Shown here: positions 11,818 to 22,325 of the stretch, piece after piece
How the letters are laid out: each line of letters starts with the position of its first letter
Position numbering within the stretch: position 1 is the first letter of the stretch
Origin: Hymenopus coronatus
Taxonomy: Eukaryota; Arthropoda; Insecta; Mantodea; Hymenopodidae
Assembly (NCBI GenBank): GCA_030762935.1
Contig: CM060880.1
Location: 11,318,501-11,382,500, forward strand
Direction: 5' to 3'
DNA: 64,000 nt
Program-made: the position numbers and the translations under genes
The notes under the pieces: generated by a model
The model's input: only the letters and a program-made list of their open reading frames with translations
Database searches by the model: none
What the model was told of the DNA's origin: nothing

Positions 11818-12660
11818 TACTTTCTCTACACGTCCTATGTACATAGTGTATAAAGAAGGTATTGCACTCCACCAAAAAATTTGATACCCAGATTTCGCCG
11901 GAAATACATGTTTTAGGCCCTCCTGAATCAATAAAAAAAACATTTTTGGAAAAAGTTCGTGTGCGCCTGTGTGTGTCTGTGGACAGCATAGCTCATAAAC
12001 GAAAAAACCGTTAAATACCAAACTTGCTATTTAATTTGCCAAGGATGCGACACGAATATTTTTAAGAACCCCACCCCAAACAACCCTTTACATAGAAAAA
12101 ATTTCGAATTTTTTTATTTTCTCAAAAATGGCTCCAACGATTTTGATTGAAATCTCTTATATTTAAGATATTTGCATGACAAATAAAATGTATATCTTGA
12201 ATTTTCTGGAAATAGCCTCTGAGGACCTCTCTATTCTGGATAATTTTTATTGAATTTTGCATAACTGTTAAACCGTAAGAGACAGGCAAAAACGTATTAT
12301 ACAAAAAATGTAGATCACGATAAAACACACAATTTATGTCATATACTTTTTTTCGTGGAGCTAGCCGTTTTCGTTGTTATTGGTTTCAGCTGTAAAATAC
12401 TTGCACTTTTCTCATACAGGAATTTGTCAACTCCTGTCCATATAAACAAAGGAACTTCAGTCACATAGCAACCAACTTTTAACTATCACTTTAATCTATG
12501 ATACTCTCTTATTTCGCTTTTATTTACAAGGAAGCACGTAATAACACATTTCTGCTATTTTTTCTCCTTTAATATGAAGTAAATAGAAGAAAAAGCTTTT
12601 TAACACTACTTTTTTGCAGATATATAGAGAGAAAATCATGTTAATGGAACACATCAGATT
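11818..12660 (+). repeat. Family A repeat, full length
   Basis: Left end TACTTTCTCTACACGTCCTA directly abuts the preceding reverse fragment. Ends AAATCATGTTAATGGAACAC then ATCAGA. About 843 bp. Confidence 0.9.
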
Positions 12661-12662
12661 GT

Positions 12663-12850
12663 TTAGAAACAGGCTTATGTATGTGCCTGGCCATGTCTGG
12701 GAATAGCATGATTAAAAATGAGAAGTCGATTAATTGCCCAGCATATTTACGTTTAGCCTCTTCCCAGGTTGCGACACGGCGAATTTTAAGGCAATCCGCT
12801 GCCTCAAATCAGTCTTTTTTATGGAAAACAATTCGTTTTGATTTTCCAAA
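12663..12850 (+). repeat. Family A repeat, old diverged fragment
   Basis: Recognisable only by ordered weak matches: a TGTGCCTGGCC/AAAATGAGAAGTCGATTAA region, TTGCGACACGGCGAATTTTA, and TTTTGATTTTCCAAAAAA. More diverged than its neighbours. Confidence 0.55.
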
Positions 12851-12852
12851 AA

Positions 12853-13549
12853 ATCTGATATGTACCATTCACATGACTTTCTCCATATCCCTGCAACAAA
12901 CAATTCTTAAAAAGCTTATACTTCTACTTACTTTATGCTAATCAGAAAATAATAGCAGAAATAGTCTAATTACTCGCTTCCTTGTCAGTAGAAGCGAAAT
13001 AAGGGACAACTGTAGGTTAAAGTGATAGTCAAAAGCTGGTTGCTATGTCAATGAAGTTCCTTTGTCTATATGGATAGGAGTTGACAAGTTCCTGTATGAG
13101 AAAAGTATACGTTTTTCATAGCAGAAACCAAAAATAAGGAATGTCACAGAAACGACGAACTCCACGAAAAAATGTATATAACATAAATTGTGTGTTTTAA
13201 TGTGCTCTACATTTTTTGTGTAGTAAGTTTTTGTCCATCTCTTACGGGTTAGCAGTTATTCAAAATTTAGTAAAATTCATCCAGAATAAACTACTCTTCA
13301 GAAAATTCAAGATATACATTTTATTTGTCAGGTAAATATGTTTAATATGCGAAATTTTAATCAAAATCGTTAGAGCCATTTTTGAGAAAATCAAAATTTT
13401 CGAAAAAAGTTCCATGTAAAGGTTAGTTGGAGGTGGGGGTATTTTTCTCAAAATCTTCGTGTCACATCCCTGGAAGATACTAAACTTAAATACCAAGTTT
13501 GGTATTTTACCGACTTTTCGTTTTTGAGTTATCGTGTTCACAGACACAC

Positions 13550-13632
<83 letters not shown>

Positions 13633-13770
13633 CCTTTTTGTGAAAATGCTTTTTTTGGATATTGGGGACCCTAAAACATATTTCCGGTGAAACCTCGGTA
13701 TCGAATTTTTGGTGGAGTGCAATACTTTCTCTATACACTATGTACATAGTGCGTATGGAGAAAGTAAAAA
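12853..13770 (-). repeat. Family A repeat, full length, with long CA tract
   Basis: Reverse copy from TCTGATATGTACCATTCACA to GAGAAAGTAAAAAA. Flanked by AAAAAAT on both sides, a candidate target duplication. A CA microsatellite of about 75 bp (13555-13628) lies where other copies have a short CACACGG tract. Confidence 0.92.
13555..13628. repeat. (CA)n microsatellite inside family A
   Basis: Nearly pure CA with single G interruptions; expanded from the short CA-rich segment common to the family. Confidence 0.95.
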
Positions 13771-13780
13771 ATGAATGTAA

Positions 13781-14115
13781 TGATTATTTACATGGCAACT
13801 AAAATCTCTGGAAAACTTTTGCGAAGACCTCTTCATTCAGCTGGATTTTTGCAAGTGTTGTAAATGTTGGTTGCTCGACTCCGTATCGTATTCTAGATAG
13901 CCCGAGTTGGTGACTTCCCTGTATCGTTTTCCGGGGGATATCCTTATCAGTAGAAGACTTTGCGATATGTTCTTCCCGGTAAACGAGCCTTAAAATTAAC
14001 CAAAACACAATTGATATTCCCTTTGTACCTATAACGAAATGTAAATGTAAAGAGTGCAAAAGTTTACGTCGATTACAGTGAAATAGATAGAAAAATAAAT
14101 TTCGTAAGAATGAGT
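13781..14115 (+). repeat. Family A repeat, old diverged fragment
   Basis: Weak ordered similarity: TTACATGGCAACTAAAAT, GAAGACCTCTTCATTC, then decayed sequence. Low certainty beyond 13860. Confidence 0.45.
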
Positions 14116-14144
14116 ATATGCAATGTCGCCAATAAACTATGCAG

Positions 14145-14583
14145 GGTTATCTCTAGCTGTTCCGAAAACAAACTTTTCTTACAAAAGATTATTCTTTTAT
14201 CCACATTGGGCTAATCAAGATAAACACTACCAGAACTTGTCTTATTATTTACGTCTTTGTAAGTAGAACTAAACTAAGGGAATGCACAGATTAAGCGATG
14301 GTCAAATCTTTAAAAGCCTTTCTCAATGTGAAACAATTTAAATTTGATTCTCTTGCTTGCTAGGAGTAAACAAAAAAAGCGACTAAAAGAAAAATAGGCA
14401 TCTCTTTTAAGAACAGTTTTAAGTAGCTTAAAATAACCGAGAATATCTCGAACACTGTTAACTGTACGCGGGGATATTTCTAAAACGGCTTGTTTTTGAA
14501 TTTAGGTGGTCTCAAAACAGTATTTCTGGTGAAATACATTACCATCTCTATCCACATGTGTGTACTTGCTGGAGAAAGTAAAA
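14145..14583 (-). repeat. Family A repeat, internally deleted; left arm of a head-to-head pair
   Basis: Has the tail region (TTCTTACAAAAGATTATTCT, GGGCTAATCAAGATAAACAC), then skips the middle and resumes at the left end (GTGAAATACATTACCATCTC, GGAGAAAGTAAAAAG). It is joined directly to a forward copy. Confidence 0.75.
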
Positions 14584-15008
14584 AGCATTTTTAGAAAAAG
14601 TTCCGTGTGTGTGTCTTTCTGTCTGTCCGGTGCGCGCGCGCGTGTGTCTGTGCGCGCGCAGCATAGTTAAAAAAACAAAAGGTCCATTGAATACCAAACA
14701 TGTTATTTAAGTTTTGTATTTTCTAAGAATGCAAAACGGAAGTCTCTCAAGGAAATCTCTCCACCCCAAACTACCCGTTACATAGAAAAAATTAGAACTA
14801 GTTGTTTTTCTTAAAATTTGCGCTAACGATTTTGATTAAAATGGCATATGTTTAAGATATTTTCATGACAAACGAAGTGTATACCTTGAATTTTCTGGGA
14901 ATAGTTTCTGAAGACCTCTTCGTTCTGGATGACTTATATAACTGGTAAACCGTAAGGTATAGACAAAACTTACTATAGATCTCGTTAAAACTCACAATTT
15001 ATCTTATA

Positions 15009-15056
<48 letters not shown>

Positions 15057-15410
15057 GTGGAGTTGACTATTTCCGAGCCATTACTCATTATTAGTTTCAA
15101 TTTTTAAATACTTCCACGTTTCTCAAACGGAGAACCGTCATTTGTCTCATCTCTCTTTTGTTTTACTCCAGACGATGCAAAGAGATTCGAATTTCAATTG
15201 TATCACATACCGAAGCTTTTAAGAGATGTTCTATCGGTTTAGCCTAGTGTGTTCACTTATTTCTCGTTTACTTACAAGGAAGCCATGAGACAATTTCTGC
15301 TAATGTTTATCTCGATTAGCATGATTTAGATAAAAAGAATAATATTTTGTAAGAGTAGTTTGTTTGCAGAGCGGGTAATGAAAGCGATGTGAGTGGAACA
15401 CGTCAGTTTT
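14584..15410 (+). repeat. Family A repeat, forward arm of head-to-head pair
   Basis: Begins at the internal segment CATTTTTAGAAAAAGTTCCG, without its own left end, and runs to GATGTGAGTGGAACACGTCA. Contains a GC/GT-rich alternating purine-pyrimidine stretch (14630-14660) and an AT microsatellite. Confidence 0.85.
15011..15050. repeat. (AT)n microsatellite inside family A
   Basis: Twenty uninterrupted AT units. Confidence 0.95.
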
Positions 15411-15599
15411 GTTGTTGTTTTTTTTTTTAGTATTATGAGTTGAAATTAAGCAAAAATGTTTATTCCCATACAACATGAGGAAACAGTACTCAAACGTTTT
15501 GTCATGGTAGCAAGCTCTGGAATGAAAAGAAGAAAGAACAATGAAAAACTTTGAAGCACATGATATAGTACTTAGCCCAGGGAAAGTTTCGCAGTTTAA

Positions 15600-15978
15600 G
15601 TAAAATTCTACAAAATATAGTCACGATGAAGTGGATTTCGCAGGCTGTTCATGAAAACTTTAAGTAATACATTTCATCTGTTACTCTAATACCATAGAGC
15701 CATTTTGAAGGGAATGGATAATAGTGAACAATTTTTTGTTGAAAGTGGTAGTTTGGGGAGAGAAATGTTCTTGAAAATCTTATCCGAAAGTGTCCAAACA
15801 TTTTAGTATTTGTTCTACTTTTCGTACACCAGTTACGATCCTCGCCACAGAGAGACACGTGCGGCGAACCTACTTATTAAAATGCTTTTGAGGAGGGGGA
15901 TCAGGGTACCACAAAAATGATAACCTGCGAAATTCTTATATCGAGTTTTTGGGTGGAATACCTACAATACTTCTTTTA
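15600..15978 (-). repeat. Family A repeat, old diverged copy
   Basis: Reverse copy recognised from GGTAGTTTGGGGAGAGAAAT, TTCTTGAAAATCTTATCC, AGGGGGATCAGGGTACCA and TCGAGTTTTTGGGTGGAATA in the right order. Confidence 0.6.
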
Positions 15979-16002
15979 TTTTTGATTTGTTATTTTTTTT
16001 TT

Positions 16003-16149
16003 CACACAAGTCGTGTGTAGGCCAGGAGTTGGATAAGTAGAGTCAGACTGAAAAATTCAATGCCATAACCGGGATTTGAACCACGGATCTCCCGGTCTCT
16101 AGCCGTCTGACTCTACCTATCCAACTCCTGTCCTACACACGCCTTGTAT
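16003..16149. repeat. Foldback SINE-like unit: 45-bp inverted arms around a tRNA-like core
   Basis: Left arm 16003-16047 and right arm 16105-16149 are near-perfect reverse complements (core AGGAGTTGGATAAGTAGAGT against ACTCTACCTATCCAACTCCT). The central 57 bases, read on the minus strand, are the 3' half of a tRNA: GAGACCGGGAGATCC, GTGGTTCAAATCCCGG (B box), TTATGGCATTGA. The same tRNA half occurs at 16373-16420. Transcribed, the unit would fold into a long hairpin. Confidence 0.8.
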
Positions 16150-16344
16150 GAAATAATAAAAAAAAAGTTAAATCAATTAATATTTGACCATAATAGTTGG
16201 TTATACTATGAATCCTGGGAATTAAAGTACTTACAGCATTGTAAGTCGCCATTGGGGCTGTCATCTCAAAATAATTTGAAGTCACCTTGTGGTTTGCCGG
16301 GAAACAAGCAAGTCAGTTGAGAAATTTAAAGTATGCCGACATAT

Positions 16345-16417
16345 TGCCATGGTAGCTCAGTGGTAGAGCAACCGGCTAGAGACCGGGAGATCCGTGTTTG
16401 AAATCCCGCCTATGGCA
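16345..16417 (+). repeat. 73-nt tRNA-like sequence (SINE head or tRNA pseudogene)
   Basis: TGCCATG at the 5' end pairs with TATGGCA at the 3' end. The D arm AGCTC/GAGCA with loop AGTGGTA is good, and CCGG/CCGG forms an anticodon stem with loop CTAGAGA (anticodon AGA if functional). The T arm (CCGTGTTTGAAATCCCGC) is poor: GTTTGAAAT departs from the GGTTCGAATCC consensus. The length fits a class I tRNA, whereas real AGA tRNAs are class II Ser with a long variable arm. A related inverted copy lies 240 bp away, so a SINE or pseudogene is more likely than a working tRNA. Confidence 0.6.
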
Positions 16418-18267
16418 TTGAGTTTTAGGTTTGAAAGGAAATAAGAAATTAATTTCTTGAACCATTATAAGGTAATCTACAATTCTGTCGAGGGGTAACA
16501 CTGTGCGGTTACAATATATCTCAATAAATAAAGATATATATTATTTGCCTGTTTTCTTTCGAGCCTAATTTATCTCAAAACTAATACTATTACTACTTTA
16601 CAGTTGTGATCTTTGGCACTTGGAGTTCGTAGACTGAATCCCCTAATGGTTTTGCTTTTGGTAGTTTAGACCTCTTTCGTCTAATGTTAGAGATTCCGTT
16701 GTACGCTACAATACTTGGTAATTAAAGTTAGCTAATGCACACAGCGAGGAAGATAAGTGTTATTCAGCTTTAGCAAAGTTGCTGTCCGCCCAAGTGGCCA
16801 CAGAAAAGTGTTTGAAGTTTCCGGAAGTTTGTGTCTATTGTCTTCAAGTCGAGGACATCTTGTTGACCCCCTGCCTCTTGAGGCGGCAAGGAGAGACACG
16901 TGTTCCTACCCCTGTTTAAAATTGTAAGGGCTGTTCATGTCTTCTCGAGGCGTGTGGATCATCCAGCCGGAAAATTTCCGCGCTCTGTAATGCAGTCACG
17001 CGAAGAGGAGAATGCTGGACGCCCATTCATTCCTGGATTAGCTGTTTTTACGAGAACAGTAGTTTCGCCGAAGAATAGGAGTACTTAACTTAAAGGAGAT
17101 AAACATCTGAAGATCTTTGGCTTGTGACGGGATTTAGAACTAAGTTGTATTGGAATGGCAGCGCTTCCCAAACATTTTCAACCCACTGCCGGCAAATCCA
17201 AAAATAAAATTACTTCCAACCTCTTTCGATTACTTCCGTCCGTCCGAGATCTGGTAGACTCGTGGTGAGCCTAGGTGTAACTTCTGTGTACCTACCCTGG
17301 TAATGAATGAGGAGGGTGGTTTAGGTTTGGTAATGATTTAGGTTTCGGGTGATGATGTTAATGACGTAGCGCTAGATAGGCTCCTCGAACCGTTGCAATA
17401 TTTTTAAGGAACAGAATCCTTTCCCTCTCTTCCGCTGGTGTTTGATTTGATTAAAATTGTTTTTGTTGGAGAGTTTTGATTGACCACTCCCGATGTTGGG
17501 AGGGGGGAGTACTTAGTTCAGCTAATTTGCTGTTGGCTGATTCGATTACTTAGTGAGCGCATTACAATGTAGTGATCTAGCATTGTTGCGTTCATGCAGT
17601 ATGAGAACGTGATTATGAATCTATCAGCATAAAACTAATGCACACTTACGGAATTTATAGTCATTTTTCGTAAAGGATCATAAGGGAGCATAATCTCAAG
17701 ACATATCGCTCTATTTTCGCCATCCGAAAGAATATGCTGAAGATAGACCCAACAAATTGAGGTCCTTAATAGTTCTAAATCTGAAATGTCAGCGCAAGGT
17801 AGGTATGCGTTACTCCTCAGAGTGCGACAAGCACGGCCAAATATATAGACAATGACACTCCTGGCCAGAAGAAGCCAGCGCATTAAAAATATGCATTTCT
17901 ATAATCCATTCAATTCGTATGAGTCACCTATTAGCCGGAATTTTGTTTACAACAGTTGCTATTTCTTACTGTTCATAATAATGTAGGAGAATGCATCTTC
18001 GTCAAGTTGACGCGAAGCATAACCATCGTATGGTGGCGGTGGGGATAAAAAAAACAATAGTGTTGAAGTTTTCGATACTTTCCATAAATGGTGAAATTAA
18101 TATTCTAGTTTACTAATTTTTTGGGCTACAAGTACTAACAGTGCTCGTAAAGAAAATGATGAAACGGGAAAAGTGGTTACACCCGGCGAAAAAAGAAAGA
18201 ATGGGAACACGCAATGCAAGAATGACGATTGTGTCACTATAATCCGCGTAACAGGAACAATATTTTT
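16418..18267. other. Unassigned 1.85 kb
   Basis: No recognised gene or repeat family. Contains short open frames (16900-17088 +, 17635-17883 -) with no domain signature. Confidence 0.4.
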
Positions 18268-18714
18268 TTACTTTCTCTATACGTACCTACTGTATACACT
18301 GTATAGAGAAGGTATTGCATTCCCGTGTGTCTGTGAACACGATAACTCAAAAACGATAAGTCCATAAAATACCAAACTTGGTATTTGAGTTTAACATCTT
18401 CAAAGAATGCAATACGAAGATGTTGAGGGAAATACATCCACCCTCAAAACTGCCCTTTACATGAAAAAATTTCGAAACTTTTGATTGTTTCATAAATGGC
18501 TCTTAACGATTTTGATGTTTACATCACAAATAAAATGTATACTTCGAATTCTCTGGGAATAGGTTCTAAAGACATCTTTATTCTGGATGAATTTTATGGA
18601 ATTTTGCATAACTGGTAAACCGTAAAGATAGGCAAAAACTTAGCACACAAAAAATGTAGAGCACGTTAAAACACACAATTTATGTTATATAATTTTTTTT
18701 TTTTTCGTGGAATT

Positions 18715-18767
<53 letters not shown>

Positions 18768-18955
18768 TACTCCTTGTTATCGGTTTCAGTTTTGAAATAC
18801 TTGCACTTTTCTCATACGGGAGCCTGTCAACTTGTACTTATAAGGAACTAAGCAATAAGACCGTTTCTGCTGGTGTTTTAGTATTAAATAGATAGAAGAA
18901 TAAGCTTTTTAACACTAATTTGTTGCAGAGATGTAGAGAAAGGCATCAGATTTGT
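18268..18955 (+). repeat. Family A repeat with internal deletion and T48 tract
   Basis: Left end TACTTTCTCTATACGTACCT; after GGTATTGCATTC it jumps to CCGTGTGTCTGTGAACACGA, skipping about 90 bp of the usual sequence. Ends AGAGAAAGGCATCAGA, also shortened. A run of 48 T lies at 18717-18764. Confidence 0.85.
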
Positions 18956-18959
18956 TTTC

Positions 18960-19200
18960 TTATACGTACAATGAAATGTGGCTTGATCCTCGACAGCAAA
19001 TGGTACTTGCTGATAAATCAGTGGAGCTGACTTGTGTGGCTGGAGAAGTTGGCAGTGTGTTTGGGAATGCTCTTGGGGAGAGTAACGGGGACAACGTACT
19101 ATTCCAGAGACGAGGTGGAGGCTAGCAAAAAACTGATCAATACCACACAGTAGTACTGCCTTCCCAACCTCTCCTGTGGTGCGTTGCCACACAACTGAAG
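18960..19200. other. Unassigned, possibly a low-copy repeat
   Basis: Shares CCAACCTCTCC and ACACAACTGAA in order with 37010-37055. Too short to define a family. Confidence 0.3.
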
Positions 19201-19221
19201 GAAGGTACTTTCAACAATGTG

Positions 19222-19480
19222 CCTTTCATTTAGTTTCGTTTCGTAATCGGCTTACAAGCCAATGTCTAGGGATCAGAAGCCTGTCGGGGAGCCAACGGCA
19301 CGAAACCAGGATGAAAACCTGTGACGAGGGTCGGCATGAACACCTGAGAATGGATGGTATGAAATCAAACGAAGTTGATAGGAAAGGTAATGAGTGGAAT
19401 GAGTGGTGGGGGAAACCCGCTCAAACGCCGCTTCGTTCACAAATGCCACATGCGGGCGCTTGGCAGTTCATTAGTAAAGC
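19222..19480 (-). repeat. tRNA-derived SINE (family 3), truncated head
   Basis: Tail TCGTAATCGGCTTACAAGCC and body (GAAGCCTGTCGG, GAGTGGAATGAGTGGTGGGG, CGCCGCTTCGTTCAC, CATGCGGGCGCTTGG) match the copy at 45205-45843, which retains the tRNA head. Confidence 0.75.
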
Positions 19481-19606
19481 AGATAAATGTAACGATATGG
19501 GTCTCGGTTAAAATGGAAATGTAACCATCTAATGAAAGTGAAACGGATAAATAACATTTTATGCAATCTAGTTTATTAATAAAAAAATAGATATATGGCG
19601 TTTACA

Positions 19607-19626
19607 CTCACATGACTTTCTCTATT
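19607..19626 (-). repeat. Family A repeat, terminal scrap
   Basis: CTCACATGACTTTCTCTATT matches the right end in reverse; nothing beyond it matches. Confidence 0.5.
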
Positions 19627-19682
19627 CACTCGTTTTATATAGGATTATGAAACCTTATTGCTGAATCAAAACAAGGTATTTT

Positions 19683-20687
19683 ACTTACGCTACATCACTA
19701 TGAACAAGTGTATAGAGAAGGTATTGTATTCCATCCAAAAATTTATACCGAGATTTCACCGGAAAAGCATATTTTGAGCATCCCTGAGTCATAAAGTCCA
19801 TTTTTAGAAAAAGATCCGAGTATATGTTTGTCTTTGGACAGCAGAGATCAAAAATGAAAAGTTGGTATTTAAGTTATGGATGTACCAATAATGTGACACT
19901 AAGTTTTTCAAGAAAATGTCCCACCCCAACTACCTTTTACATGGAACATTTTTGGACATTTTTGATTTTCTCAAAAATGGCTGTAACTATTTTAATTAAA
20001 ATACCTTATGTATAAGATATTTTTATGACAAACAAAATGTATTATCTTGAATTTTCTGGGGATAGCCTCTGAAGACCTTTTAATTCTGGACGACTTTTAT
20101 ATAACGGCAAAACGTAAGAGATATAAAAAAACTTACTACGCAAAAAATATAGATGCCATTAAAACACTCAATTTGTCATACACATATATACATTTTTTTT
20201 AAATAATTGTTGAGCTAACCGTTTTCAAGATATTCCGGATTTTTTGTTTCAATTTTAGCCACTTAAGCTTTTCTCAAACGGGAAGACATTTCTTCATGTT
20301 TCTCGTTTGTTTATTCCTGGCAATCAAAGAGATTAGAATTTCAATTGCTTCACATAGCGTCTGTCTTTTAAAGGACGGTACTATCGCGTTAGTCTGTGTA
20401 TTTTCTTATTTCCCTTCTACTTACAAGGAGCTAGTAATAAGTTTAATTCTGCTTATGTTTATCTTGATTAGCATGTTGTAGATAACAGATTAATGTTTTG
20501 AATAAAAGGTTTGCTTGCCGAACAGCTAGAGGACATCAGATGTTTTCCCTTCTACTTACAAGGGACTAAGTAATAAGGACAATGTGTATCTCGATTAGCA
20601 TGGCTATATAGAAGTATACGTTTTTTTACAATAATTTGTTACAGAGACGCAGAGAAAGTCATGTGAATGGAACACATCAGATTTTTA
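19683..20687 (+). repeat. Family A repeat, double-tailed subfamily
   Basis: A full copy whose own tail ends at AGCTAGAGGACATCAGA (20523-20539). It is followed at once by a second tail fragment (TTCCCTTCTACTTACAAGGG to GTGAATGGAACACATCAGAT). The copy at 47829-48778 has the same double-tail arrangement, so it was probably mobilised as one unit. Confidence 0.85.
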
Positions 20688-20760
20688 TTTTAGTAGAGTG
20701 ATATTTTAGCTTGATTATTTCTTGTAATGCAGGGCTAATTGACACTCCTGTGTAATAAAA

Positions 20761-21537
20761 TCTGAAGAGTTCCATTCACATGACTTTCGCTACATCGCTG
20801 AAACAACTTATTGTTCTTCTATCTGCTGTATGATAATCGACATAAACATTAGCAGAAATTCTCCTAATTACCTGCACAAGGGCATACACTAGGTTAAAAG
20901 CTGGTTGCCATGTGGTTAAAATCCCTTTCTATGCAGGGCCAGGAGTTTACAACTTTCCGAGTAGGAGAAGTTTAAGTGTGTTAAATCTGAAACAAATAAC
21001 CAGGAATACCTCAGAAATGGTCCACGAAAAAAATCGTATATACATAAATAGTGTGCTTCAACGTGATCTACATGTTTGTGAAGTAATTTTCTGTCTATCT
21101 CTTACACAAAACTCAGCAAAATTCGTTCATTCAGGTCTTTAGAGGATATTCCCAGAAATTCAAGATATACATTTTTATTTGTCATATAAATATCTTTAAT
21201 ATACGGTATTGTATCAAAATCGTTACAGCCACTTTTGAGAAAATTAAAATTTTTGAAAAGTTTTCCACGTAAAGGGTAGCTTGGAGTGGGGGGATTTTTC
21301 TCAAAATCTTCGTGTCGCATCCTTGAAAGATACTAAACTTAAATACCAAGTTTGGTATTTTACCGACTTTTTGAGTTACACACACATGTGCGCACGGACC
21401 TTTTTCCAAAAACGCTTTTTTGGATACAGGTGACCCTTAAACGTCTTATTTCCGGTGTAAACTCGGTATCGAATTTTTGGGTGTAATGCAATACCTTCTC
21501 CATACACCATGTACATAATACGTGCAGAGAAAGTAAT
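20761..21537 (-). repeat. Family A repeat, full length
   Basis: From TCTGAAGAGTTCCATTCACA to CGTGCAGAGAAAGT. Both flanks read AATAAAA, a candidate target duplication. Confidence 0.9.
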
Positions 21538-21635
21538 AAAAATTAGCTATATAAAAACTTTATAGTATCTGAATTTGTCACAAGCAGTTAGATGCATACG
21601 AAATCCAACAGCCCTGTTCCGCAAGTTGTTACATA

Positions 21636-22323
21636 CAAGGGTCATCCAGAAAGTGACAAGACGATTTGGCCTAACTAAACAATAACGAAAGTGCATTTAT
21701 AAAGTTACAGCACCTTCCTCTGTTTTTCAACATAATCGCCATTGCCATTGTCACGTGGTACCGGTTTTTGAATACACATGTTATACTCTTCCACCGCTAA
21801 AGATCTGCGCCAAGATGTCACTGTCACTTTGAGGTCTTCATCGGTTGGGAAATCTTTTCCACCCAAAAAGCATGTACCGTGTCCAAAGTGAAACACTGGT
21901 GTTTCTTAATTCTTGTATGAACATTCGCTCTCAACTCCTTCATAACGATTGATGAACTTTACTTTGGTCTCTATCGTACACACTGATTCTTCCTTGATTA
22001 CTCGTAAATTATGCGTCATTTCCTCACTAAAGGTTCGTTCATTACATTATCACCAAGCTACTTGCGTTATTTGCCTATAAAATTTCATTGGTCGAACTTT
22101 TTTTTTTTTTTTTTTTTTTTGCATCCAAAAACTCGGAATAAGTTCTTTGGCGGTAGAAAAGTATAACATCGGCTTTGGAAAACTGGTACCACGTGACAAT
22201 AAATGTCTTGACAGAATGGAGATGACGTTGAGAAATAGAGTAAGGTGTAAACACAGTTTTGTATTGATCTTTCATTATTATTTAGTTATGTCAAATCGTT
22301 TGTTAGTTTTTGGATGATCCTCG
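21636..22323 (-). mobile_element. Internally deleted mariner element with both terminal repeats
   Basis: 688 bp between TA dinucleotides (21634-21635 and 22324-22325). The ends are about 43-bp inverted repeats: CAAGGGTCATCCAGAAAGTG at the left and CGAGGATCATCCAAAAACTA at the right on the opposite strand, with continued similarity through ACGATTTG and AACTAAA. On the minus strand 21705-21896 encodes a mariner transposase C-terminus: FLGGKDFPTDEDLKVTVTSW, QKPVPRDNGNGDYVEKQ. The catalytic core is deleted, so the element is non-autonomous. Confidence 0.88.
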
Positions 22324-22325
22324 TA

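Noticed and set aside
13507..13722. Cys-Val repeat proteins on the minus strand
   Set aside because: Translation of the CA microsatellite in several frames; not a protein.
16345..16417. Functional tRNA-Ser(AGA) gene
   Set aside because: Serine tRNAs have a long variable arm, which is absent; the T arm is mispaired and a SINE-like relative lies beside it.
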